Assembly (NCBI GenBank): GCA_028691845.1
Contig: JAQUYL010000005.1
Span: 90,247-154,246 of the forward strand
DNA length: 64,000 bases
Origin: Opitutaceae bacterium
GTDB lineage: Bacteria > Verrucomicrobiota > Verrucomicrobiia > Opitutales > Opitutaceae
Direction: 5' to 3'
Below, in pieces: positions 25,100 through 32,785 of the stretch; positions within the stretch are counted from its first letter, which is position 1; each line of letters opens with the position of its first letter. The position numbers and the translations under genes are program-made. The notes below the pieces were generated by a model, which was not told the DNA's origin, searched no databases, and was given only the letters and a program-made list of their open reading frames with translations.

Positions 25100-25255
25100 T
25101 TCAGTCCATGACCTCAAAGGCCGGCTAATTACACTACAAGAACGGCGACGGTTGGGTTGTGGTTTTGAGTTTGTTGAGGACGGATCTGACGCTGATTGGC
25201 GGCCCTGCGCCGGAGGCGCTGGCGCGTTGCTGGCTGAGACGGCGGGCGACTATTT
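25100..25255 (+). pseudogene. Coding-like remnant cut by the insertion sequence
   Basis: One plus-strand frame reads SMTSKAG, stop, then LHYKNGDGWVVVLSLLRTDL and TLIGGPAPEALARCWLRRRA before reaching the insertion-sequence end. Composition and codon use look coding, but there is an internal stop and no clear start. I do not recognise the family. It appears to be an older gene fragment interrupted by the ISL3-type element at its 3' side. Confidence 0.35.
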
Positions 25256-26225
25256 GGTTCTTCGCGGAATTTAGTGGGTGGAATCACGGGATGACGGGCA
25301 TGAGGTCGAGCTTGCCGCAGTGAAAGAGGATGCTGTAGCGGTAGTTTTCGAAGCGGCGGAAGCCGCGAGCGTCAGCCTTGATGGCCTGGATCTTCGAGTT
25401 GAACCCTTCGGTCATGGCATGGGTGATCGGGTGCAGGAAATAGTTCACCAGACCGGGCAGATGGTTCTTGAGGGTGAGGGCCACTTTCTTGATCGGTTCG
25501 AGTTTGGAGCGGCGGGCCGCACCGAACCAGCGGGTGAAGAACTCCAGGGCGGATCCGGCGTCGGGCTGAAGCCAGAACTCGACAAAAGTCTCCTTGTGAT
25601 ACCAGGCGCGGGCGGTCTTCAAGTTGCGGGCGCACAACTCGGAAAAACCCAACGCCCGGTCCCCCTCCGGGCAGGCTCCCTGCAGCCAGAGGTACTTGGT
25701 GCTCTTGAGACTCTCGTCGCCTTTCTCCAGCAGCCGGCGGTGCTCCTCGCGGCGGACCTTGTCCACCGTCTCATTGAGGTGGTTGGAGACGTGAAACTTG
25801 TCGTAGACAATCGCCGCTTGCGGGACGGCCTGGGCGGTGGCGGCGGCAAACTCGGCGCTCATGTCCCTGGCGACCGCTTCGACCCGCCGGCGCTGTTCCT
25901 CCGGCAGACTCGCCCAAAGCTCGAGCGCACTTTGGGTGGCGCGGTCACCTGCTCGGTCGAACGGCGCCCGAGCCCGCGTTCGACCGCCCGGCGGACGAGT
26001 TCCTGCAGGGTGTGCCAGTCCAGCCTGAGGATCTCCATCGCCTGGGTGAAGGACCGGGCAGCTGCGATTACCCCAGCAGGCAGCCGCTACCTCTCCGAGC
26101 GAGGGGATTACAATCTTTGCCTGTTTGTCCGCCCGCTCAGCGCGGCGCGTGACACCAAATGAGGCAAGTGAGGCAAGCTGGGTTGGCTTGGTGGTGTGAG
26201 TTGGACTCAAATTCCGAGCCATCGG
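25256..26225. mobile_element. Internally deleted ISL3-family insertion sequence
   Basis: The left end GGTTCTTCGCGGAATTTAGT is the expected ISL3-type terminal repeat. A degenerate inverted match (ACTCAAATTCCGAGCC) lies near 26,205-26,220. Between them is a minus-strand transposase remnant. The element is about 1 kb, shorter than the usual 1.4-1.6 kb, because the middle of the transposase is missing. Confidence 0.6.
25284..26222 (-). pseudogene. ISL3-family transposase, defective
   Basis: The C-terminal part is intact: LWASLPEEQRRRVEAVARDM, IVYDKFHVSNHLNETVDKVR, LKNHLPGLVNYFLHPITHAM and GFNSKIQAIKADARGFRRFE are typical of the ISL3 DDE domain. Further upstream another frame encodes an earlier part (AMEILRLDWHTLQELVRRAV), and the section that should hold the first catalytic Asp (normally near an IDEK motif) is missing. 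The frame is therefore broken by a deletion plus frameshift near 25,950. It cannot encode an active transposase. Confidence 0.75.
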
Positions 26226-26307
26226 GTTTCATGATCGGCTGTTCCAGAGGGGAATTCCGCCCTGACGGCGGCCTCTTGCCTCAAATAGTTCGGTTGCTAA
26301 TATGCCC

Positions 26308-26317
26308 GGGGACGCCA
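26308..26317 (+). other. Candidate attachment site, integrase side (attL)
   Basis: GGGGACGCCA here is identical to the last 10 nt of the tRNA-like 3' fragment at 63,839-63,862, in the same orientation. It lies 71 bp before the integrase start codon, the usual place for an att site. The preceding bases (CCC) also match if a 2-nt gap is allowed. No intact tRNA gene precedes it; the deleted insertion sequence next door may have removed the flank. Ten bases alone are weak evidence. Confidence 0.4.
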
Positions 26318-26388
26318 GCCTTCGCCTTCTGAACCAAGGAGATGGAAATCTCGACAACCGATTTGGACGTTGACCGGCCAAATCGGTC

Positions 26389-27615
26389 ATGAAGCAAACA
26401 ACTCCGTTCGTCATTTCGGAATTCACGAATCCCTCCGGGAAAATCGTTTTTCAACTCTACGCTCGCATCGACGGTCAACGCTTCCGCAAGAATTTCCGCA
26501 CGCGCGCCGAAGCCGAGGCGGAACGTCAGGTTCAGGAAGTGAATTGGCTCCAGCGCGACACGGGCACGCGCGCGGCCATCACGCGGCTCAACGAAGACCA
26601 ACTTCACGAGGCCGAGGCCGTCTTCCGCCGGCTGGCGGCCCACCCGCGTTCGTTGTCCTTCTACGTCGACTTCGCCTTGGCGAATTACCGCGAGCCGGAA
26701 AAACAGAAGCCCATGGCCGACGCCGTGGCGGACTACATCGCCGCGAAGGAGCACGAATTCGCGCAGGACCAGCTTTCCCCGCCACAGATGGGCCGGATTC
26801 GTTGGGAACTGAAACGGCTTGTGAAGGCATTCCCCGGCAAGGCCGTGGCCGAACTCACGGCGCCCGCCCTCACCCAGTTCTTGGAGAAAGACCGGGCGGG
26901 CATGAAGACGCACAACAACCGGCGCGGCGTCCTCTCCACCTTTTTCAAGTATTCGTTCCAGCGCGGCTGGATCGCGGACAACCCGATTCCGAAGGTGCCC
27001 CATTACCGCATCCGCCGGAAGCGCGGCATGGCGCAGACGTTGACCGCGGCGCAGGCGGCGACGCTCATGGAGTATCTGGAGACCACCTCAAATGGACGCC
27101 TGGTGCCCTATTTCGCGCTCTGCCTCTTCGCGGGTATTCGACCCGGCGTGCCGCATGGCGAAATCACGAAGCTCAAGCCCGAAGCGGTGGATTTGGACGC
27201 GGGCGTCATCCACATCTCCGCGGAGGTCTCGAAGGTGCGCGAACCTCGCAAGATCGCCATTCAGCCGAATCTCGCCGCCTGGCTGCGCGCGTATCCGCTC
27301 AAGAGATTCCCCATCGTCGCGGGTAATTTCCAGAAACGCCGAGCGAAATTCGCGGAGAAATTCAATCTCACGCACGATGTGTTGCGGCACACGTTCATTT
27401 CGATGTTTGTCGCGAAGTTTCGCTCCATCGGTGAAGCGGCGATCCAAGCGGGCAATTCCGAGAGCATCATCCGCAAGCACTATCTCGACCTGAAGACAAC
27501 GAAGGAGGCGGACGGGTTTTTCGGCATCTTGCCAAAGCATGCCGGCTCGATCGTGGCGGAGGATGCCGCCGCCACACCTGCAACGGACGTTCCTTCAGAG
27601 TCAGTCGCAGCCTGA
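26389..27615 (+). CDS. Tyrosine recombinase/integrase
   Basis: 408 residues. An N-terminal arm-type domain (FQLYARIDGQRFRKNFRTRA), a core-binding helical domain at about 110-200 (ADAVADYIAAKEHEFAQDQL) and a catalytic domain with all expected residues: R about 250 in LFAGIRPG, K in EVSKVREPRKIAIQ, H-x2-R-H about 329-333 in HDVLRHTFISMF, a C-terminal NSESIIRKHY with the nucleophile Tyr about 365. It probably integrates and excises the island. It is followed by an excisionase-like gene and a strong terminator. Confidence 0.92.
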   Translation: MKQTTPFVISEFTNPSGKIVFQLYARIDGQRFRKNFRTRAEAEAERQVQEVNWLQRDTGTRAAITRLNEDQLHEAEAVFRRLAAHPRSLSFYVDFALANYREPEKQKPMADAVADYIAAKEHEFAQDQLSPPQMGRIRWELKRLVKAFPGKAVAELTAPALTQFLEKDRAGMKTHNNRRGVLSTFFKYSFQRGWIADNPIPKVPHYRIRRKRGMAQTLTAAQAATLMEYLETTSNGRLVPYFALCLFAGIRPGVPHGEITKLKPEAVDLDAGVIHISAEVSKVREPRKIAIQPNLAAWLRAYPLKRFPIVAGNFQKRRAKFAEKFNLTHDVLRHTFISMFVAKFRSIGEAAIQAGNSESIIRKHYLDLKTTKEADGFFGILPKHAGSIVAEDAAATPATDVPSESVAA

Positions 27616-27643
27616 TTGCTGTTGTTGACCGGCAGGCAGGGGT

Positions 27644-27871
27644 ATGGAAACAACACACTCTCCTTCGCAAGAAAGCCAACTTACGGATATCATCGGGCTG
27701 CGCAGCAGCGGAATTTTCCCCAAGGATAAGGAACCGTCCATCGCCACGCTGCGCAACTGGACCAAGCTCCGACGGATCCCGCATCATCGGGTCGGCCATT
27801 TCATCTACTACAACGCGGCAGAGGTGGCCACGCACATTCGCACCCGGCTGAAGGTGCCCGCGCGCGGATAG
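27644..27871 (+). CDS. Excisionase-like small DNA-binding protein
   Basis: 75 residues with a MerR/Xis-type winged helix pattern: SIATLRNWTKLRRIPHHRVG followed by HFIYYNAAEVATHIRTRLKV. The gene starts 28 bp after the integrase stop and ends just before a strong terminator, so int and this gene form one transcript. Small proteins of this kind act as recombination directionality factors or as regulators of int. The similarity is at the level of the helix-turn-helix only. Confidence 0.65.
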   Translation: METTHSPSQESQLTDIIGLRSSGIFPKDKEPSIATLRNWTKLRRIPHHRVGHFIYYNAAEVATHIRTRLKVPARG

Positions 27872-27895
27872 CATCGGCTCTGCGAGGCCTCACAG

Positions 27896-27930
27896 GCCGC
27901 GCCGGTTCGTGCCGGCGCGGCTTTGTTTTT
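27896..27930 (+). terminator. Rho-independent terminator after int/xis
   Basis: A perfect 10-bp stem GCCGCGCCGG / CCGGCGCGGC with loop TTCGTG, followed by TTTGTTTTT. It closes the integrase transcript. Confidence 0.9.
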
Positions 27931-27933
27931 CCC

Positions 27934-27956
27934 ATGCGACACGCGTCCTGTCGCAT
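27934..27956. repeat. Hairpin related to the one upstream of the relaxase
   Basis: ATGCGACA - CGCGTCC - TGTCGCAT, an 8-bp perfect inverted repeat directly after the int terminator and about 100 bp before the sigma-like HTH gene. A near-copy occurs at 53,503-53,523, see findings. Confidence 0.6.
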
Positions 27957-28059
27957 CCCACACGAACGAATTCGAAATAGGATCAGCACGTGGGATTCAC
28001 GCTGTATCTATTAGGGAGGTTCCGAACGCGGTATCGTGGGGGCGAACCTCGATCCCACA

Positions 28060-28341
28060 ATGGAAACCAACAATGATTCATTCTTCGCGGAGCCGACCGA
28101 CCCGAAACAGGAAGCGCGTTTTCTCGCACTGGAAGTGATCTGCCGGCTCCTTATTTGGATGGCAGAAGTCGCATCGCTAGAAGAGCGCGGCGTGCGTGCA
28201 ACGGTCGCCCTCTATTGCGTCCGGCCCGACCTCATCAACGGGGCCACCCTGGAAGAAATCGGCAACATGGCCGGCCGGTCGCGGCAGGCGGTCCATCAAC
28301 TTGCGGAAAGCTTCCGCAAAACCACGGGTTTGGATACATGA
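28060..28341 (+). CDS. Small sigma-70 region 4-like helix-turn-helix protein
   Basis: 93 residues from METNNDSFF. The C-terminal part ATLEEIGNMAGRSRQAVHQL followed by AESFRKTTG looks like a sigma region 4 or TrfB-type HTH. The middle part is helical (ALEVICRLLIWMAEVASLEE). Its stop overlaps the start of the next gene (ATGA). It is the first gene of a three-gene set coupled by overlaps and may regulate it. Homology is assigned by pattern only. Confidence 0.6.
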   Translation: METNNDSFFAEPTDPKQEARFLALEVICRLLIWMAEVASLEERGVRATVALYCVRPDLINGATLEEIGNMAGRSRQAVHQLAESFRKTTGLDT

Positions 28342-28892
28342 ACGCGGCCCCGTCAGCCACCGCGGCAGCGGAAATCAACCGCCTTCACGACGAGGCCAAA
28401 CGTTGTTCCAAAACCTCGCGCCAAGCGTTGCACGGAGCGCTCGTCGCCGCCTGGCAAGCCGGACACCTGCTCATCGAGGAAAGAAAGCGCGTCCAGCAAA
28501 CGATGGGATCGGGGGCCTGGCTGCTTTGGTTGAAGGCGAACTTTCGCGGCACGGCCCGGACGGCCCAACGTTACATGCGTCTCGCGCACGGCATCACCGA
28601 CACGGCCTTCTTGCAGGGCATGAGTCTGCGGCAGGCGTATGCCCGGCTCGGCATCGCCACGGAGCCCAAGACCCCCGGCAAGCGCCGACTGCGGCACACG
28701 CTCCCGGCGCACGTGGTCCTGGCCAGCAAACTCCTCCGCGCCCTTAAACGCCGGCCGGGCCAGACCGACAATGAACAGCGCGAAACCTACTGCCGGGACC
28801 TGCGGGCACTGTATGAAAGGCTTCGGCCGTGGTTCGAATCTGCAACGTCGCCAGTAGCGGTTTTTTTTGATTCACAGGGTTCTTATCGGTAA
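28338..28892 (+). CDS. DUF3102-like helical protein
   Basis: 184 residues. The N-terminal region EINRLHDEAKRCSKTSRQAL then AAWQAGHLLIEERKRV and WLLWLKANFRGTARTAQRYM resembles DUF3102-type proteins, found on phages and plasmids and possibly DNA-binding. The C-terminal part is basic. It is coupled to the HTH protein upstream and to the next gene (TAATG). A function in maintenance or regulation of the island is an inference. Confidence 0.6.
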   Translation: MNAAPSATAAAEINRLHDEAKRCSKTSRQALHGALVAAWQAGHLLIEERKRVQQTMGSGAWLLWLKANFRGTARTAQRYMRLAHGITDTAFLQGMSLRQAYARLGIATEPKTPGKRRLRHTLPAHVVLASKLLRALKRRPGQTDNEQRETYCRDLRALYERLRPWFESATSPVAVFFDSQGSYR

Positions 28893-29662
28893 TGACTGCC
28901 ATTGCCTCAACGTCGTCTGTTCGCGCCTCGGAACGCCGGAGCCGCGCCTTTCTGCGACTCCTGGCGAACATGTGCCGGCAGTTTCCCGACCTGCGGACGT
29001 GGCTGCTGGAGGATTTCGGGAGGGATGCCACTACCCGCGCAAATTTCCTTTCCCTGGTTGAGCGTGGAGACCTCAACGGCGACGCCGTGGCCAATGGTTT
29101 CGCCGAGTTGGCGGGCGAACTCGACGGGTGGTTCGAAGAAAAGCGCCGGATGAAAGCGCATCTGCCGGCGGAGGCAACGCGCCCGTTTGGCGGGCTCTCG
29201 TGGGAGGAAATGGAATCGCTAGTGCGACGCTACGAGGCGCGAACCATCAGCCTGAACGTTTTTCTCCTCGTCCGCGACTGGCGCAAGGCTGGCGCGGCCG
29301 CGAAGGCGTCGCCCAAACTCCTCCAAGTCGCGGCCGATCTGTTGGACACGGCGATCCGCTCGGGCGAAACACGACCGCTCGTCGAACTAGGCAACGCTGT
29401 CAAATTGCTGGCCGGGCTCGAGCCGCGCCGTCTCCGTACTGCCTTTGGCTATGCGGATTGGTGGAAACTGCACGCCTTGGTTTACATGCTGCGGCACCCC
29501 CGGGCCGCGTACCGCACCCGCGAAGTGCGGGCACATCTCGCCACACTCGGTCTGCGAATCAGTTCGCTCGATTTCCGCCGCTTTTGCAAACGCCACGGCA
29601 TCCGCCGCGACATACATGCCGGCCGACCGCGCACGCGCGCCAACACTCCCGCCAAACGCTGA
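28892..29662 (+). CDS. Unknown helical protein, third gene of the early set
   Basis: 256 residues, soluble, rich in helices and positively charged at the C-terminus (FRRFCKRHGIRRDIHAGRPR). The N-terminal half contains FLRLLANMCRQFPDLRTWLL and an acidic WEEMESLVRRYEARTISL. The last third (YMLRHPRAAYRTREVRAHLA) could be a winged helix. I do not recognise a family. Coupling to the previous gene by TAATG shows it belongs with the HTH and DUF3102-like genes. Confidence 0.6.
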   Translation: MTAIASTSSVRASERRSRAFLRLLANMCRQFPDLRTWLLEDFGRDATTRANFLSLVERGDLNGDAVANGFAELAGELDGWFEEKRRMKAHLPAEATRPFGGLSWEEMESLVRRYEARTISLNVFLLVRDWRKAGAAAKASPKLLQVAADLLDTAIRSGETRPLVELGNAVKLLAGLEPRRLRTAFGYADWWKLHALVYMLRHPRAAYRTREVRAHLATLGLRISSLDFRRFCKRHGIRRDIHAGRPRTRANTPAKR

Positions 29663-29944
29663 CCGGCGCAACGCGCAGCATTCAAGGCAAAGGCCGGCTA
29701 GCTGGATAAGCCGCCACTCCACCACCGCTCCTGATAAGCAGCGCCTCCCCGCCGCAGGCAAGCTGGAGAGCGAAGCGGAGCTTGCCGACGGCGATATAAT
29801 GGGCGCGCAGGGCGGATGGGTGACAAGACGCAATGGGTCACTGCCAACGCTTCATACGAGTAGGTCCGTAGCGTCCGTGAGCAAGGCTACGAATAAGTCA
29901 TAGCGAGTAACGAACCGTCTGAACGAAGGCCAATCTTCCAGCGC
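29663..29944. other. Gene-free convergent interval with hairpin
   Basis: Two transcripts converge here: the early set from the left and the defence operon from the right. The only clear structure is a 7-bp inverted repeat GCAAGCT/AGCTTGC at 29,758-29,785 with a 14-nt loop containing GAGCGAAGCG. No T-run follows, so termination by it is uncertain. Confidence 0.5.
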
Positions 29945-31420
29945 TCACATAAAGAAGCTGTAGAGCGCTTCTTGGTTCGGATCGTCCACGTATTTGAGAA
30001 TCTTCGCTACTTCCCTTGCAGCCCGAAGCGTGATCGGCTCTCGGGCGGTTATCTGGGAATTATTCCAATTCATCTTCGTCAATGCCAGTATTTCAGTGGC
30101 TAGCTTTTGCCGGTCGGTTACACATTGATCATGCCGGATCATGAGGGTGCGCGGGACGTAGAGACCGGGATATTCTTCATAGAGCTGAACCGAGCCGTTT
30201 GTGTAGAGAATAGTCCGGTCATCGTCGATTGCCCAACAAGTGCCGCGGAGCGGCGGATAATAACCGTTTCGTGCGAGTCGCATGAACGACCGGTCAAGGC
30301 TCAGCAAGTCAACCTCCGAGATTCGGAACGCTTCCAAGGCCGCTTTTGCTCCGTCCCGCTCGGCGTCGGTGAACTTTGAACTCTTATGGACGACGACTCT
30401 GGCGGGATTAGTGCGATGTTCGCGACGGTAGCGATCGATTGCAAGTGTCACCAACGCGCGCGCTCCTTCGTTATCAAGATGAGGAGAGTGATCGACTTCA
30501 TCGCGAACAACGCGGCCTCCTTTGACTATCATCCCGTGGCCACGTTCATCGAAAACTTGAGCAAGTGAACTCTGGAGGTTGGTTTGGTCGAGCGACTCGT
30601 AGAAACTGATTCCGATAAAGCACGTGGTCAGGTCCGTGTGCTGTTTTCGTAACCGCCACGGATACCCACCAGCTTTATAGTATAGCGCGACGAAGAAATT
30701 CCAAGCGCACGTTGCGTCGTCTTGCCGCTGCCGTCCCTCACCAAAACCGTCTTTCTCTTCACGTCGCAACTTTGGATCGCACGTGGAAGGCCGAAGAAGT
30801 TGTAACGGTATTCCGAGTGGCAGTGCCTTCGCCTTAAGCATATCATGGAAGTTGTATCTCCCGCGCACTGCCTTTTTCCGGGCCTGAAAGGATAGCGGTG
30901 CCTTTCCCACCACCTCCGAGGACACATCCTCGCCAGCATCATCCCCGATGAGGGCGAGCAATTCAACCGGCAGCGCCAGGATTAATACATGAGGACGCTT
31001 TTGTGCGGAATTCTTCAAGCCCTCCAAAAATAATTCCACGGCGGCTCGAACTTTCTCGTTGTGGCTTAGCCCTGGCTTCGAGAGGGCCTTGATTTCTCCA
31101 ACATCGATGAGGGTATTCAGACGTGCGGAAACGACTACATCGCATGCCCAGGAACTTGCCGAAGAAAAGCCCGGAAATGGCGCAAACAGGTTTATCTTGG
31201 GCGAAACTTTGGCTGCGACTTCGGCCTTTGCTGATACGATCCACCTTTCAGCCACCGAAATTGATCGGCTGGTGCCGACGAGCGCGACGGAGATGGAGGT
31301 CGGTCTTTGTTCCGCGCGAAGGTCATAAGGACCAAAATTCAGAATCCCGTATCGGATGTCTGGGTGTTTGTCCCTGCCGAACTCCAGATCTGGTTCTGGA
31401 ATGTAGTCGACGGTCTGCAT
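29945..31420 (-). CDS. Short prokaryotic Argonaute (MID-PIWI, SPARDA type)
   Basis: 491 residues. A MID-like domain occupies about 95-260 (HVLILALPVELLALI; NFHDMLKAKALPLGIPLQLL, with Lys/Gln residues of the 5'-end pocket). The PIWI domain starts at about 265 with CFIGISFYESLD and continues through FDERGHGMIVKGGRVVRDEV, RVVVHKSSKFTDAE, GTCWAIDDDRTILYTNGSVQ and PRTLMIRHDQC. Catalytic Asp positions appear replaced (GIS instead of GID; VVHKSS instead of VxHxDG), so slicing is probably absent, as in other short Argonautes. It would bind guide and target nucleic acid and activate the nuclease-APAZ partner encoded 5 bp upstream. Confidence 0.87.
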   Translation of the reverse strand: MQTVDYIPEPDLEFGRDKHPDIRYGILNFGPYDLRAEQRPTSISVALVGTSRSISVAERWIVSAKAEVAAKVSPKINLFAPFPGFSSASSWACDVVVSARLNTLIDVGEIKALSKPGLSHNEKVRAAVELFLEGLKNSAQKRPHVLILALPVELLALIGDDAGEDVSSEVVGKAPLSFQARKKAVRGRYNFHDMLKAKALPLGIPLQLLRPSTCDPKLRREEKDGFGEGRQRQDDATCAWNFFVALYYKAGGYPWRLRKQHTDLTTCFIGISFYESLDQTNLQSSLAQVFDERGHGMIVKGGRVVRDEVDHSPHLDNEGARALVTLAIDRYRREHRTNPARVVVHKSSKFTDAERDGAKAALEAFRISEVDLLSLDRSFMRLARNGYYPPLRGTCWAIDDDRTILYTNGSVQLYEEYPGLYVPRTLMIRHDQCVTDRQKLATEILALTKMNWNNSQITAREPITLRAAREVAKILKYVDDPNQEALYSFFM

Positions 31421-31425
31421 AGTGC

Positions 31426-32745
31426 TTATGTTAGCAACGCGTCGAATTCGTTTTCCCCGATTGCATGGGCCGCTCCTCCAGCCTTACGCCATGCGTCGTC
31501 GGCAATCGAAACAGGGGACTTCACTCGCAAGAAGTCGCCAAAACTGAGATGAGGATACTCTGGCTCGACCAAATCACCCGGACGCGTGAGCAATGTTCTC
31601 CAGAGGAAAAGCGAACGATGATAGTCGTGCTGCTTCTGCATAATCTTCAGATTCTGCAATAGCTCCTCGTGTCGCGGGTGCAGCTCGCTCCCGTCCTTAG
31701 TGAACAGACATGTCGGATTCAATTGGAGGTAGTATTGATCGCCGATGGAAACGAAGTCTGCAACGAGTGCGACGTGTCGACAGCGAACAATCTTCCCGTC
31801 TCTAAACGCAGGAAATGCGATACCTTGCGTGCTTGGTCCTGTCTCCGTTGCGACCTCGATAGTCATGCGGTCTGTTGGCGAATGCTTCGGACGGAAGAAA
31901 TACATCTCGGCATCCTTCGACCAAAAGACCGAGAGCCGACGCAATCGGGCGCTCAAACAATACTCCAAGAGTTCCACGGCATACCGGCGTTTTGCCCTGT
32001 CCTCGTTAAAGGCAAGCTCATCGAAGGGCATTCGCCTGACGGTCACTTCTTCGCCGAGTGCACTACACAAAACAGGATCGGCTAGGTTAACCGGCGACCA
32101 CAATTGTTCATCTTTCAGAATGTATTCGGTGAAATAGCCGGCTGGCGTTCCCTTTAGTTTGGCTGCTACTTCCTTTCCAACTCTGAACTTGGTCGGTGAC
32201 GTATAGACGATATCGGGCAAGGTGACATGGAGTAAGTTGCTGACAATCGTCTCTGGTTCGGTTTGCGGTGAGAAGGCCAGCCCCCGGGTAAAGCCTTTCC
32301 CGACATCCAAGAGACGCCGCTGCCAGATTTCGCTAGAGTTGAATTGGTCGGTCGCTTTGTTGAACCGGACGGTTCTTGTGCCGGGCCGCTGTGCGGTGAA
32401 ATAAGCCTGAACATGGACGCCATAAAACCGATCGTCGCTTGGCCGTCCGACAACCAGCAGAACGGGCATTCGGCTGGCCAGCCAGTAATTCAAGTCGGCC
32501 TCGGAGACGTAATACGAAAACTCCGTGTCACTTTCAGCGTCAAAATGTTGAACCGTCTTTACTTGAACGCCAACAAACGCTCCCAACGCCTTGTGGGTGG
32601 AAGGGTCGGCAAGTTCCACGAACGCATCGATGCCATATTCAACATGGTGGTCATTCCAACTGAAACCCATGCGCATGACCAACCGTGCCAACGCGTGGCG
32701 GGCTTCTTCGTGACGCAATAGCTTTGGATCGGAGGTCTTGCTCAC
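31426..32745 (-). CDS. DUF4365 (DREN) nuclease-APAZ protein, effector partner of the Argonaute
   Basis: 439 residues, starting at GTG. The N-terminal ~160 residues are a PD-(D/E)xK nuclease of the DUF4365 type: EYGIDAFVEL with D40, then GAFVGVQVKT with Q61-V62-K63. The remainder (about 170-439) corresponds to an APAZ domain, which replaces the Argonaute N-L1-PAZ-L2 lobe. This two-gene arrangement is that of SPARDA systems, in which guide-directed recognition of invader DNA unleashes collateral DNA/RNA cleavage and cell suicide. It lies 40 bp after brxL and is probably on the same transcript. Confidence 0.87.
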   Translation of the reverse strand: MSKTSDPKLLRHEEARHALARLVMRMGFSWNDHHVEYGIDAFVELADPSTHKALGAFVGVQVKTVQHFDAESDTEFSYYVSEADLNYWLASRMPVLLVVGRPSDDRFYGVHVQAYFTAQRPGTRTVRFNKATDQFNSSEIWQRRLLDVGKGFTRGLAFSPQTEPETIVSNLLHVTLPDIVYTSPTKFRVGKEVAAKLKGTPAGYFTEYILKDEQLWSPVNLADPVLCSALGEEVTVRRMPFDELAFNEDRAKRRYAVELLEYCLSARLRRLSVFWSKDAEMYFFRPKHSPTDRMTIEVATETGPSTQGIAFPAFRDGKIVRCRHVALVADFVSIGDQYYLQLNPTCLFTKDGSELHPRHEELLQNLKIMQKQHDYHRSLFLWRTLLTRPGDLVEPEYPHLSFGDFLRVKSPVSIADDAWRKAGGAAHAIGENEFDALLT

Positions 32746-32785
32746 AGATTGCAGCTTTGGGTCGTAAAGATGAGTGAGGCGGGCA

